A DNA stretch of 64,000 bases, taken from contig NC_013222.1 in assembly GCF_000024125.1 (NCBI RefSeq), positions 1,590,501 to 1,654,500 on the forward strand. Direction: 5' to 3'. Source of the stretch: Robiginitalea biformata HTCC2501. Its GTDB lineage: Bacteria > Bacteroidota > Bacteroidia > Flavobacteriales > Flavobacteriaceae. The notes below the pieces were generated by a model. The model searched no databases, was not told where the DNA came from, and was given only the letters and a program-made list of their open reading frames with translations. A program made the position numbers and the translations under genes. This document shows positions 1 to 8,188 of this stretch, in pieces (the first letter of the stretch is position 1; the number at the start of each line of letters is the position of its first letter).

Positions 1-63
1 GACTCCAACGGCCAGCGGGTGGAAGCCCGGTACCTGAATGCGCATTTCGCCCTGAAACGCTGA
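1..63 (+). CDS. C-terminal end of a T9SS type B sorting-domain protein (partial)
   Basis: Frame 1 is open from the window edge to a TGA at 61-63 and gives the last 20 residues of a protein ending AHFALKR. The next gene (174-1586) ends with nearly the same residues, AHFTLKR. This matches the last strand of the gliding-motility-associated C-terminal domain used for type IX secretion. The piece is therefore most likely the 3' end of a paralogue of the next gene. Nothing else of the protein is visible, so its N-terminal function cannot be stated. Confidence 0.75.
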   Translation, partial: DSNGQRVEARYLNAHFALKR

Positions 64-173
64 GGCTCCCATGCCTTGTCCGTTGGTCGATTAACGGTCA
101 AAAACTTCGGTAAACCTATACTAAATCGTACCCGCGGGAGTTATACTATACAGAAATTCGTGCCCCAAACCCT

Positions 174-1586
174 ATGAAGAACTACCTGGTATTACTCCTG
201 GGCTGCCTGCTTTATGTCCCGGCCGTGACCGCCCAGAACTCACCGGATTGCCGGTCGGCCATCCCGGTCTGCGCGGATACCGTGCGCACGTGGTTTGCAG
301 ACGGCGGGGGCGATATCGACGATTTTGACCCGGACGTCATCCGCCAATCGGGTTGCCTGGAAAAAGGCAGCAATACTTCTGCGAATATCGAGAACAATAC
401 GTCCTGGTTTGTTTTCCGGGCGGGTACCGGGGGGCAGATAGGCTTTGATATCGAGGCGCTTCCGGGAGCGTCGGGGACTGTGACCGCTGAATGGGACTTT
501 GCCCTGTACGGCCCGGATGTGGATTGTGCGGATATCAGCAATGGCACGGCCCAGCCCATCCGGTGCAACTACGAGGTGAACGACACCAATTTTACCGGGG
601 TGGGCATCAACCCGGAAAACGGGCAGGTTGGCGCACCCCACCTGACGGGGAGCCAGAACACCTACGACGCGTTCCTCGAGGTACAACCCGGGGAAATCTA
701 CTACCTGCTCATCAACAATTACAACACAAATTTTGACGGGGACCCCGAACCCTTTTCGCTGACTTTTACCGGGAATTCGGTAAACACCAACCAGGACACG
801 GCCCTGGACTGTACGCTTCGGGATGAATTCCTCGGCCTGGACATCACCGCCTGCGAAGGCGACCCGGATATCGTGCTGAGTGCCCTGAATTCCCCGGCGG
901 GCCCGGATATTGCGGATATTGTCTGGTCGGTGGATTACGACGACGACGGCACGATCGACGCGACCCTCGCCTCGGGGCCCGGGGAAACCGAACTAACGGT
1001 CTCCAGCCCGGATTCCGGCCGGTATTTTGTGGAAGTCACCGCAACGACCTCGGAGGTGTATGCGGACGATATCCTGATTACCTTCTATGGGGAACCCCAA
1101 CTGGACCGGGTGGACATCCTCGCGGATTTGTCGGACAGCAACAACATTGAGATCATCCCGGTGGGGAACGGGGATTACGAGTACGCCATCAACGGCGGGC
1201 CATTCCAGGAGTCCCCGATTTTCAACGACGTCCCCCCGGGGATCAACACGGTGGTCATCAACGACCGGAACGGATGCGGGACCACCGAACCCACCGAATT
1301 CCTGGTAATCGGCTACCCGAAGTTCTTTACCCCGAATGCGGACGGCATCCACGATACCTGGCACATCCTCGGGATTGAAGAGCTCACCGAACCGGTGGTG
1401 TTCATCTTTGACCGGTATGGAAAACTCCTCAAGCAGATTGACGAGACAAGTGTGGGATGGGACGGCAATTTCAACGGCCGGCCCCTCCCGTCTTCCGACT
1501 ACTGGTTCCGCCTGGAATACAGCCGGGACGAACAGGGGGTCCTGGTGGCGAACCTGGTCCGGGCCCACTTTACGCTGAAGCGGTAG
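174..1586 (+). CDS. Secreted protein with T9SS type B C-terminal domain
   Basis: 470 residues. A Sec signal peptide (about residues 1-21, ending VTAQ) is followed by a Cys-containing N-terminal module of unknown function (around residues 22-210) and an Ig/PKD-like region rich in Asp (about 220-380). The final 85 residues carry FFTPNADGIHDTW and then FDRYGKLLKQ, the hallmark of the gliding-motility-associated C-terminal (CHU_C, type B) domain, which targets proteins through the type IX secretion system to the cell surface or medium. Preceded by the tail of an apparent paralogue. The function beyond secretion is not recognisable; adhesion is a guess. Start chosen at the ATG directly before the hydrophobic signal. 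Confidence 0.88.
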   Translation: MKNYLVLLLGCLLYVPAVTAQNSPDCRSAIPVCADTVRTWFADGGGDIDDFDPDVIRQSGCLEKGSNTSANIENNTSWFVFRAGTGGQIGFDIEALPGASGTVTAEWDFALYGPDVDCADISNGTAQPIRCNYEVNDTNFTGVGINPENGQVGAPHLTGSQNTYDAFLEVQPGEIYYLLINNYNTNFDGDPEPFSLTFTGNSVNTNQDTALDCTLRDEFLGLDITACEGDPDIVLSALNSPAGPDIADIVWSVDYDDDGTIDATLASGPGETELTVSSPDSGRYFVEVTATTSEVYADDILITFYGEPQLDRVDILADLSDSNNIEIIPVGNGDYEYAINGGPFQESPIFNDVPPGINTVVINDRNGCGTTEPTEFLVIGYPKFFTPNADGIHDTWHILGIEELTEPVVFIFDRYGKLLKQIDETSVGWDGNFNGRPLPSSDYWFRLEYSRDEQGVLVANLVRAHFTLKR

Positions 1587-1616
1587 GATTTAAGCTGAAA
1601 ACCGTCTAGCTGCGCT

Positions 1617-3128
1617 TTAGAAGTTCAGCGTATATCCCACGGTAACGTAATTGTTTACGCGGTTGATAAAAGCATCCCCCAGGCCGCCGTCGTAAAGCGC
1701 CTCGGTGACGTCCTGTTCGCTGCGGCTGTAGGAGAGGTCGAGCCGGTTGGGCCCCCAGCTGTAGCCAATACCGCCGGAATAAGCCTCCAGGTCTCCCCAG
1801 ATTCCCTCCTCCTTATACGGACTCGTCTGGTAGCGGTACCCCCCGCGCAGGCTTACCCGGTCGATCCGGTATTCCCCGCCCAGGCGATAGGTGGAGACCC
1901 CGCCGAGTACTTCAGCCATATAAGCGTTTTCCGAGGCGAAATTGGCGTCGGATGCAGGGCGTAGCTCCGCGTTGGAGAAATCCTGGTAGTCGTAGTCAAA
2001 ACTCAGTAACCCCTCGGGCCCGAATACCAGGGCGACACTCCCGGTAACCTTGGCGGGGGTTTTGATCGTATAGGTGTCAAAGAGGTTGATCACCCCCAGG
2101 TTGATATTGGTGACATTCGGGTTTTTGTCGGCAAAATCCGAATTGGCCGCCTGGGAGAAATCGTCCGTGAGGCGGTACCAGGTAGGGGACTGGTATGCCC
2201 CGCCGATCCGTACTACATCGCCCAGCCTGGCGATGGCGCCGATTTGCATGGAAAATCCGGACCCTTCGGTATGCAGGAAGCTGTCGAAGGTGGCCGACTG
2301 AATGGGGGAGCCCGCGTCGTAACCGCTTTCGTCCAGGAACGTCAGGCGCTCGTACAGGACGGAATGGAAATTCAGGGAAGCCCCCAGGTAGAAACTCTCC
2401 TGGTACTGGCCGGAAAAGTTCAGTGTAAACTTGCTGTTGTACCCGTTGGTACTCTGGATGTAGTCCTGGTTGACGGTGGAGTAGTCCGCATTGGAAAAAT
2501 AGTCCGTATTCCCGTCGTCATCCGGGTCTACCGGGTCGATGAACCCGGCCTGGAAGCCGAGGAATGCCTGCTGGTCCGCAAACCCGAGGCTCGATCCGAT
2601 ATCCAGGTAGGCATCCACCACGGTTTCCCCTTCCCGGACGCGCAATGGCCCGAGCGGGACGCCCTGGGCAAAGTTCAGGAAGTATGTGTCGATACCGTTG
2701 GGGTTGCTGCCGATGATCCGGTAGGAGTCGTCAAAATTCTCCACCATGTCGTAATTCACCCCGAGGGCCAGTTTGTTCCAGGCTGCCCCTTCGGTGCTCT
2801 TGAACACGAATACGCCTCCAACCTGGTTGAGTTCTACCGCATTGAGCCCTTCCAGGGTGCCACCTGCAGGGCCAAAGCCGGCCGTATTGTCCCGGTTGTA
2901 GTTCCCGCCGGAGACGGTGAGGATGTTGTTGCTGAAGACGGCAGATCCGGCCGGGTTGATGTTCAGGGAGGACAGGTCGCCACCCAGGGCTCCAAAAGCC
3001 CCGCCCATTGCCTGGAAACGGGCCGATCCCTGGGTTTCTTCCAGGCCGTATCGGAGTACGTCGTTGACGGTCTGCGCGGTTGCGTTAACGCACAGGCCGA
3101 GCAGGATGAAAGTGAATATACGCTTCAT
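1617..3128 (-). CDS. FadL/OmpP1-family outer membrane transport protein
   Basis: 503 residues with a signal peptide (MKRIFTFILLGLC...TAQ). The mature N-terminus has the pattern QGSARFQAMGGAFGALGG followed by LSSLNINPAGSAVF, typical of the N-terminal hatch of FadL/TodX/OmpP1 porins. The rest has alternating aromatic and polar residues expected for a 14-strand barrel and ends in a terminal aromatic (YTLNF). Family members pass hydrophobic molecules such as long-chain fatty acids or aromatics across the outer membrane; the substrate here is unknown. Convergent with the upstream T9SS gene, and 36 bp downstream of the 3165-4460 lipoprotein gene on the same strand, so possibly co-transcribed with it. 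Confidence 0.85.
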   Translation of the reverse strand: MKRIFTFILLGLCVNATAQTVNDVLRYGLEETQGSARFQAMGGAFGALGGDLSSLNINPAGSAVFSNNILTVSGGNYNRDNTAGFGPAGGTLEGLNAVELNQVGGVFVFKSTEGAAWNKLALGVNYDMVENFDDSYRIIGSNPNGIDTYFLNFAQGVPLGPLRVREGETVVDAYLDIGSSLGFADQQAFLGFQAGFIDPVDPDDDGNTDYFSNADYSTVNQDYIQSTNGYNSKFTLNFSGQYQESFYLGASLNFHSVLYERLTFLDESGYDAGSPIQSATFDSFLHTEGSGFSMQIGAIARLGDVVRIGGAYQSPTWYRLTDDFSQAANSDFADKNPNVTNINLGVINLFDTYTIKTPAKVTGSVALVFGPEGLLSFDYDYQDFSNAELRPASDANFASENAYMAEVLGGVSTYRLGGEYRIDRVSLRGGYRYQTSPYKEEGIWGDLEAYSGGIGYSWGPNRLDLSYSRSEQDVTEALYDGGLGDAFINRVNNYVTVGYTLNF

Positions 3129-3164
3129 TGGTGATGCTTTTTGATTATGAAAAGGGGATGATCG

Positions 3165-4460
3165 TTATATGCCGCCGCGTCCGCCGCTCCGGCCCCCGCT
3201 GCGACCCCCGGAAGAACGCCCTCCTGAAGACCGGCTGCTGCCGCCGCTGCTTCGCATACTGCCTGAAGACCGGCTACTGCCGCCGCTGCTGCGGAAACTT
3301 CCCGATGACCGGCTGCTGCTTCGGCCGCTGCTGCGGTAGCTGCCAGAAGACCGGCTGCTGCTTCGGCCGCTGCTGTACGTGCCCGAGCGCCCCCTGCTGG
3401 TCCTGCCGGACGAGTAACTCCGGTTCGGGGTGCTTCCCGAACGGTTGTATCCCGAGGATCGGCTATACCCCCTAGATGACCCGCTGTAAGAACGGGAACT
3501 CCTGGAGTTGCCATAGGACGGGGAGGTCCGGGTAGACCTGCTGGAGCGATACGCCCGGTTGCGGGCGGCCGCGTCCAGGTTGGAGCGCGACCTGGCTGCA
3601 GAATACCGGCCATTGCGATTCAGATTGGAGCGTCCGCTGTTTGTGCGGTATTGCGAGGTGGTCCGCGCCGCAGAACTGTACCTGGCGTTGCGGGTTACCC
3701 CGGGATTCCGGTTGTAGAGCCCCCGGCGCCCGGAGTTATAGGCATAGGCGTTTCGGTAGAAACCATTGCGCCAGTAGCGGTTCCCCCAGTATCCGGCGTA
3801 CCCGTAGTACGGGCTGTACCAGTTGCCCCAGCCCCAGTAGCCATTCCAGCCCCAGTTGTTCCAGCCCCAGCCCCAACGGTTCCAGCGCCAGGAATTCCAT
3901 CCCCAGCCCCAGTTGTTGAAGCCCCAGCCAGCCCCCCAGGGGGAATACCAGCCACCAAAGGCCCACGGGCTGCCCCAGGCCCAGTTGTTCCAACCCCAGT
4001 TGTTGTAGCCCCAGCCGCCTCCGTAGACGTTCACTGTGAGGTTGCCGCCCTGGTCGCCCCAGGCCGGGTATCCTTCGTAGTCGTTGTTGTTTTCGGCAAA
4101 ATAATCGTTCGGGTTGCCGATCAGGTTTTCGTCCGTATAGGCCAGGCTGTCCTGGTCCGAACTCGAATAGGAATCGATGTCGGTAAAGACCTCGCTGTCC
4201 AGCACTTCGCCGAGTTCGCGGGCGCGATCCCCAAAATAGGTTTCGTACGGGTCCGGCTCGGTATTTGGTGCCTGACGGGCAGGGGGAGCCTGGCGGGCAG
4301 GCGGGTTTTCGTAGCGCACCACGCGGTCTTCAGTACCATAAATGCCGTCCCGGTCGTAATACGAGGCGGATTGATAGGAACCGCAGGAAGCCAGAAGCAA
4401 CCCAAACAGCCCGAATATCAGGGTGTTTTGAAGGTTGATGTGGGGTAGGGGTGGTCTCAT
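3165..4460 (-). CDS. Lipoprotein with Trp/Asn/Gly-rich repeat and Ser/Arg/Gly-rich tail
   Basis: 431 residues. A signal peptide ends in the lipobox LLASC (Cys26), so it is probably an outer-membrane lipoprotein. Residues about 30-145 are acidic and Tyr-rich. About 147-245 is a low-complexity block built from GWNNW/GWGWN-like units. The last roughly 150 residues are almost only Ser, Arg and Gly in repeats such as SSGRSSSRSSGS, also visible as degenerate direct repeats in the DNA at about 3190-3420. Similar prolyl-tRNA synthetase-adjacent proteins occur in flavobacteria, but I know no function. The composition suggests an extended, possibly RNA-, glycan- or mineral-binding surface. Divergent from proS across 101 bp. 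Confidence 0.75.
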   Translation of the reverse strand: MRPPLPHINLQNTLIFGLFGLLLASCGSYQSASYYDRDGIYGTEDRVVRYENPPARQAPPARQAPNTEPDPYETYFGDRARELGEVLDSEVFTDIDSYSSSDQDSLAYTDENLIGNPNDYFAENNNDYEGYPAWGDQGGNLTVNVYGGGWGYNNWGWNNWAWGSPWAFGGWYSPWGAGWGFNNWGWGWNSWRWNRWGWGWNNWGWNGYWGWGNWYSPYYGYAGYWGNRYWRNGFYRNAYAYNSGRRGLYNRNPGVTRNARYSSAARTTSQYRTNSGRSNLNRNGRYSAARSRSNLDAAARNRAYRSSRSTRTSPSYGNSRSSRSYSGSSRGYSRSSGYNRSGSTPNRSYSSGRTSRGRSGTYSSGRSSSRSSGSYRSSGRSSSRSSGSFRSSGGSSRSSGSMRSSGGSSRSSGGRSSGGRSGGRSGGRGGI

Positions 4461-4482
4461 GGGTGCAATTTTTTATTTATTG

Positions 4483-4510
4483 TTGAACATATTAAAAATA
4501 GTTAGTTTTG
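4483..4510 (+). promoter_or_regulatory. Putative Bacteroidota sigma-A promoter for proS
   Basis: TTG at 4483-4485, a 17-nt spacer, then TAGTTTTG at 4503-4510, matching the Bacteroidota -33 TTG / -7 TAnnTTTG consensus. Transcription would begin about 45 nt before the proS start codon. Confidence 0.55.
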
Positions 4511-4561
4511 ACGAACTATTTTCGTTAACAAAGTCACAATAGTTGTGCCAAACTACATTGA

Positions 4562-6037
4562 ATGGGTAAAAATCTAACAACGCGCAGCGAGGATTATTCC
4601 AAATGGTATAATGAACTCGTGGTAAAAGCGGATCTGGCCGAAAACTCCGGCGTACGGGGATGTATGGTCATCAAACCCTATGGGTACGCCATATGGGAGA
4701 AGATGCAGGCCGCCCTGGACAAGATGTTCAAGGATACGGGCCACCAGAACGCCTACTTCCCGATTTTTATCCCGAAATCCTATCTGAGCAAGGAGGCCAG
4801 CCATGTGGAGGGCTTTGCCAAGGAATGCGCGGTTGTGACGCACTACCGGCTGAAAAATGCCGAGGACGGGAGCGGGATCGTCGTGGACCCGGAAGCCCGT
4901 CTGGAAGAGGAACTCATTGTCCGGCCCACATCCGAAACCATTATCTGGGATACCTACCGGCGTTGGATCCAGTCCTACAGGGACCTGCCGTTGCTGATCA
5001 ACCAATGGGCCAATGTGGTCCGCTGGGAAATGCGTACGCGCCTGTTTTTGCGGACGGCAGAATTCCTCTGGCAGGAAGGGCACACGGCACACGCCACGGA
5101 GGCCGAAGCCATTGCGGAGGCAGAAACCATCCTGGACGTCTACGCCACCTTTGCCGAGGAGCATATGGCCGTACCGGTGATTAAAGGGACCAAGACGGCC
5201 GGGGAACGCTTTGCCGGGGCTGTGGAAACCTATTGTATCGAAGCCCTGATGCAGGATGGCAAGGCCTTGCAGGCAGGTACCTCCCACTTTTTGGGGCAAA
5301 ATTTCGCCAAAGCCTTCGACGTGAAATTCGACAATACGGAAGGCCAGCAGGAATACGTCTGGGCAACTTCCTGGGGCGTTTCCACCCGCCTGATGGGGGC
5401 GCTGATCATGACGCACAGCGACGACAACGGCCTGGTGCTGCCCCCGAAACTGGCGCCGATACAGGTAGTGATCGTCCCCATCTACAGGGGGCAGGAGCAA
5501 CTGGAGGCAATCAGTGCCGTGGTGAACCCGTTGGCGGCCCGGCTCCGGGATCGGGGCATCTCCGTAAAATACGACGACCGGGACACCCATAAGCCCGGAT
5601 TTAAATTCAACGAATACGAATTGAAGGGCGTCCCTGTACGCCTGGGTGTGGGGCCGCGCGACCTGGCGAACGGCACCTTTGAGGTGGCCCGTCGGGATAC
5701 GCTGGAGAAACAAGTGGTCCCGGCAGAGGGCATTGAGGAGTATATCGGCAACCTGCTCGGCGAAATGCAGGATGCGATTTATCAGCGCGCGAAGGACTTC
5801 CGGGATGCCGGCATCACCGAGGTGGATACCTATGAGGAATTCAGGGAAGTGATCGCCACCACCGGGGGGTTCGTTTCGGCCCATTGGGACGGGACCGACG
5901 AGACCGAAGAGCGGATTAAGGAGGAGACCAAGGCGACGATCCGCTGCATCCCGCTCGACCCGAAACCGGATCCGGGAAATTGTATTCGAACCGGGAAACC
6001 CTCGCCCTACCGGGTGCTTTTTGCCAAAGCGTATTAG
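4562..6037 (+). CDS. proS: Prolyl-tRNA synthetase (archaeal/eukaryotic-like type)
   Basis: 491 residues, the usual length of the short ProRS class that lacks the large bacterial editing insertion. Class II aminoacyl-tRNA synthetase motifs are visible: motif 1 near [17 protein letters not shown], motif 2 [20 protein letters not shown] followed by EGHTAH, and motif 3 around [17 protein letters not shown]. An anticodon-binding domain follows (about 285-390, starting [12 protein letters not shown]) and then the C-terminal domain typical of this type. It charges tRNA-Pro with proline in the cytoplasm. The gene is followed by tRNA genes and rpsT, a translation-related neighbourhood. Confidence 0.97.
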   Translation: MGKNLTTRSEDYSKWYNELVVKADLAENSGVRGCMVIKPYGYAIWEKMQAALDKMFKDTGHQNAYFPIFIPKSYLSKEASHVEGFAKECAVVTHYRLKNAEDGSGIVVDPEARLEEELIVRPTSETIIWDTYRRWIQSYRDLPLLINQWANVVRWEMRTRLFLRTAEFLWQEGHTAHATEAEAIAEAETILDVYATFAEEHMAVPVIKGTKTAGERFAGAVETYCIEALMQDGKALQAGTSHFLGQNFAKAFDVKFDNTEGQQEYVWATSWGVSTRLMGALIMTHSDDNGLVLPPKLAPIQVVIVPIYRGQEQLEAISAVVNPLAARLRDRGISVKYDDRDTHKPGFKFNEYELKGVPVRLGVGPRDLANGTFEVARRDTLEKQVVPAEGIEEYIGNLLGEMQDAIYQRAKDFRDAGITEVDTYEEFREVIATTGGFVSAHWDGTDETEERIKEETKATIRCIPLDPKPDPGNCIRTGKPSPYRVLFAKAY

Positions 6038-6061
6038 GGTTTAAAAAAACTTTGCCAGTTG

Positions 6062-6091
6062 TTGGCAGGCAAAAAAAATATTGTATTTTTG
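6062..6091 (+). promoter_or_regulatory. Putative promoter of the tRNA-Glu pair (and perhaps rpsT)
   Basis: TTG at 6062-6064, 19-nt spacer, TATTTTTG at 6084-6091, an excellent match to the Bacteroidota promoter consensus. It lies about 70 nt upstream of the first tRNA-Glu, in a locally A/T-rich stretch. Confidence 0.6.
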
Positions 6092-6159
6092 CACCTGCCT
6101 AATTACAAGGTGCGTTTGGCAACCAGCCGGTTAAGCCGGCCGGCCGCCTACTGAAATAT

Positions 6160-6231
6160 GGCCCGTTCGTCTAGGGGTTAGGACGCCAGGTTTTCATCCT
6201 GGTAACAGGGGTTCGATTCCCCTACGGGCTA
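6160..6231 (+). tRNA. tRNA-Glu (anticodon TTC), copy 1
   Basis: The 72-nt sequence folds as a cloverleaf: acceptor arms GGCCCGT (6160-6166) and ACGGGCT (6224-6230), anticodon stem CCAGG/CCTGG with loop TTTTCAT (anticodon TTC), T-arm with GGTTCGATTCC. Discriminator A at 6231. The 3' CCA is not encoded (followed by CAAA). It differs from copy 2 by one T-loop base. Confidence 0.97.
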
Positions 6232-6236
6232 CAAAT

Positions 6237-6269
6237 GGTTTTTCAGCGGCTTTGCCGCCGGGGAAAACC
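6237..6269 (+). other. Hairpin between the two tRNA-Glu genes
   Basis: Inverted repeat GGTTTTTC (6237-6244) with GGAAAACC (6262-6269) around an inner stem GCGGC/GCCGC (6246-6250 / 6254-6258) with a TTT loop. No T-run follows, so it is not a typical terminator; it may mark processing of a dicistronic tRNA precursor. Confidence 0.45.
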
Positions 6270-6285
6270 GCCCTTTGAAATATTC

Positions 6286-6357
6286 GGCCCGTTCGTCTAG
6301 GGGTTAGGACGCCAGGTTTTCATCCTGGTAACAGGGGTTCGAATCCCCTACGGGCTA
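6286..6357 (+). tRNA. tRNA-Glu (anticodon TTC), copy 2
   Basis: Same cloverleaf as copy 1: acceptor GGCCCGT (6286-6292) and ACGGGCT (6350-6356), anticodon TTC, discriminator A at 6357. The T-loop reads GGTTCGAATCC, one base different from copy 1. CCA follows directly at 6358-6360, so the 3' CCA is encoded here but not in copy 1. Confidence 0.97.
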
Positions 6358-6394
6358 CCAGGAAAATAGAGACTATAAAGCGAATTTAGAATTC

Positions 6395-6646
6395 ATGGCA
6401 AATCATAAGTCAGCATTAAAGCGCATCCGCAGGAACGAATCTGTGCGTCTGCGCAACCGCTATCAGCACAAGACCACGCGTAATGCAATCAAGAAGTTGC
6501 GTTCGGAGACCGATAAGAAAAGCGCCGAAGCCCTTCTGCCCTCAGTGGTCAGCATGATTGATAAACTGGCCAAGCGGAATATCATCCATTCCAACAAAGC
6601 GGCCAACCTCAAGAGCAAGCTTACCAGGCAGGTTGCCGGGCTGTAA
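6395..6646 (+). CDS. rpsT: 30S ribosomal protein S20
   Basis: 83 residues, strongly basic, starting [20 protein letters not shown], the conserved S20 N-terminus, and containing the [21 protein letters not shown] segment. It binds 16S rRNA early in 30S assembly. It sits 35 bp after the second tRNA-Glu and before a strong intrinsic terminator, so it may be part of the same transcript as the tRNAs. Confidence 0.98.
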   Translation: MANHKSALKRIRRNESVRLRNRYQHKTTRNAIKKLRSETDKKSAEALLPSVVSMIDKLAKRNIIHSNKAANLKSKLTRQVAGL

Positions 6647-6672
6647 AAGCGCTTTTTGATACCGAATTGGAA

Positions 6673-6710
6673 CCCCGTTTCGCAACCCCGTTGCGAAACG
6701 GGGTTTTTGT
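6673..6710 (+). terminator. Strong intrinsic terminator after rpsT
   Basis: Perfect 14-bp stem (6673-6686 with 6690-6703), 3-nt loop CCC, then TTTTTG. It closes the tRNA-Glu/rpsT unit just before the convergent minus-strand gene. Confidence 0.93.
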
Positions 6711-6723
6711 TTTGTGTCCCCGG

Positions 6724-7503
6724 TTAAGGGCTCGATCCATTATTCCCCCCATTCCCGCCGTGATTGCGATTACCCGGTTTTCGGAGTCGTTTCATCCGGA
6801 TAAATCCCACAAGGAAGCAGCCGTACATGCAATAGATCAACGCCAGGTGTACCGGCCGCGTCCATGCCGCGTATTCGGCCTCCCCGACGGCCACCTGGAA
6901 GCGGTGCAGGTTTATCGGCAGGTACCCCAGGTGGAAAACCAGCAGGCCGATACTGATCCAAACCAGCAGGTCCCGCCAGAACAAATCCCGGTTCGCCAGG
7001 TGGAATTCCTGAAACAAATAGCCGGCAGAAGAAACGATGAGCAACACCCCGCCTGCCGTATAGGCATAGGCCTGGGATACGGTGGAAAAGTCGTGCTGCC
7101 AGGCATTCCAAAGACTTACCCCGACAAATAGCCCGAGCCCGGCGGCCTTGACCCAATCCATGCGGAGGGCCGTGATATACCGGTGATAGAGGATGTAAAA
7201 GAATACAACCAGGACCAGGCTGTAAATATTGTAGATGAGCCAGTTGTTGTTGTAGTACATCTCCCGGATCACGATACTGAATGCATCGTAGTCCCTGACG
7301 ATGATCCCCACCGTTTCGGTGAGCAGCGTATAGGCAAAAAAGACCGGCAGGTACCGCGCAGGGGTATCGTAATATCGGGGAAAACGATAAACGGCCAGGC
7401 CCAGTACCAGGGCGTATAACCCGAAAAAAACAAATTCAGCAAGGTCGTCCAGTAGTTCCAATCTCAGTTGCTCAGGAATACGCGCTGAGGCCGCATCCGC
7501 CAT
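6724..7503 (-). CDS. Multi-pass membrane protein of unknown function (paralogue of the 7464-8168 gene)
   Basis: 259 residues from the ATG at 7501-7503 (MADAASARIPEQLRLELL). The frame stays open upstream to 7662, but that would lie entirely inside the preceding gene, so the shorter start is preferred; it still overlaps that gene by 40 bp. About seven hydrophobic segments are visible. It shares clear sequence with the upstream protein: FPRYYDT vs YPRYFDT, NNWLIYNIY vs YNWLIYNVY, and NRDLFWRDLLVWISIG vs DRDLLSWISLG. These are tandem paralogues. The tail is basic and Gly/Asn-rich. I do not recognise the family; a small 7TM sensor or transport component is possible but unproven. Confidence 0.75.
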   Translation of the reverse strand: MADAASARIPEQLRLELLDDLAEFVFFGLYALVLGLAVYRFPRYYDTPARYLPVFFAYTLLTETVGIIVRDYDAFSIVIREMYYNNNWLIYNIYSLVLVVFFYILYHRYITALRMDWVKAAGLGLFVGVSLWNAWQHDFSTVSQAYAYTAGGVLLIVSSAGYLFQEFHLANRDLFWRDLLVWISIGLLVFHLGYLPINLHRFQVAVGEAEYAAWTRPVHLALIYCMYGCFLVGFIRMKRLRKPGNRNHGGNGGNNGSSP

Positions 7504-8168
7504 AAGCCTACCAAGATACACCCGTACATCACAAAAATCAACACCTGCAGGATCCGGGTTACCACCACCGGGTCCATCAGGCCGGTGGGTGCATGCATGT
7601 TGCGATAGATGGTTATCGGGATAAACCCTGAATAGAAAATGGCGATGCCCAGAGAAATCCACGACAGCAGGTCCCGGTCGGTAAATGCCCTCCCGGAAAC
7701 AGACCGGCGGTATATAAGGTACATCATTGAGGAAACCACCAGCACAGCAGACCCGGTAATATAGGTTCCCAGCTGGACCTCATACTGGAAGCTCTGGTAC
7801 AGCGGGTTGATTAGTGCCGCAATGGCAAGGAGGGTCGAGCCGATGAGGATTGCGGTCCGCGCCGCCCGCCAGGGGATTACCCGGTAGTAGACGAAAAAAA
7901 AGTACCCGCAAAAGATCAACAGGTAGACATTGTATATCAACCAGTTGTAATAACTGAAGAACTCATTCAGGAAAATGCTGAATTCCGTAAATTCATAGGT
8001 GATGATCCCCAGGATTTCAGTGGCCAGCGTATAGGTAAACAACACCGGAAGCAGCCGCAACAGCGTATCAAAATAGCGCGGGTACCTCCATATTGCCAGG
8101 AATACGGTGACCAGATAAACCGGGAGGAACGGATATTTCAGCAGGAGCGAAATTGGGTTGACCTCCAT
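7464..8168 (-). CDS. Multi-pass membrane protein of unknown function
   Basis: 234 residues, MEVNPISLLLKYPFLPVYLV at the start, about seven predicted membrane spans and very short loops. Conserved with the downstream paralogue in the first loop (YPRYFDTLLRLLPVLFTYTL), the third span (YNWLIYNVY) and a late DRDLLSWISLG segment. It starts 20 bp after the 8189-8875 lipoprotein gene and overlaps the next gene by 40 bp, so the three are almost certainly one operon. No catalytic motif is visible; function unknown. Confidence 0.78.
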   Translation of the reverse strand: MEVNPISLLLKYPFLPVYLVTVFLAIWRYPRYFDTLLRLLPVLFTYTLATEILGIITYEFTEFSIFLNEFFSYYNWLIYNVYLLIFCGYFFFVYYRVIPWRAARTAILIGSTLLAIAALINPLYQSFQYEVQLGTYITGSAVLVVSSMMYLIYRRSVSGRAFTDRDLLSWISLGIAIFYSGFIPITIYRNMHAPTGLMDPVVVTRILQVLIFVMYGCILVGLWRMRPQRVFLSN

Positions 8169-8188
8169 ATATCAGGCGCTATTAGGTA

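Noticed and set aside
2244..3134. Long plus-strand ORF (296 codons) opposite the FadL-type gene
   Set aside because: Fully antisense to a clear outer-membrane protein; no recognisable domain, biased composition caused by the high G+C.
3651..4448. Plus-strand ORF rich in Pro/Ala/Val opposite the aromatic lipoprotein
   Set aside because: Its repeats are the mirror of the GWNNW repeats in the real gene; no start context.
4574..5884. 436-codon minus-strand ORF inside proS
   Set aside because: Antisense shadow; proS is unmistakable on the other strand.
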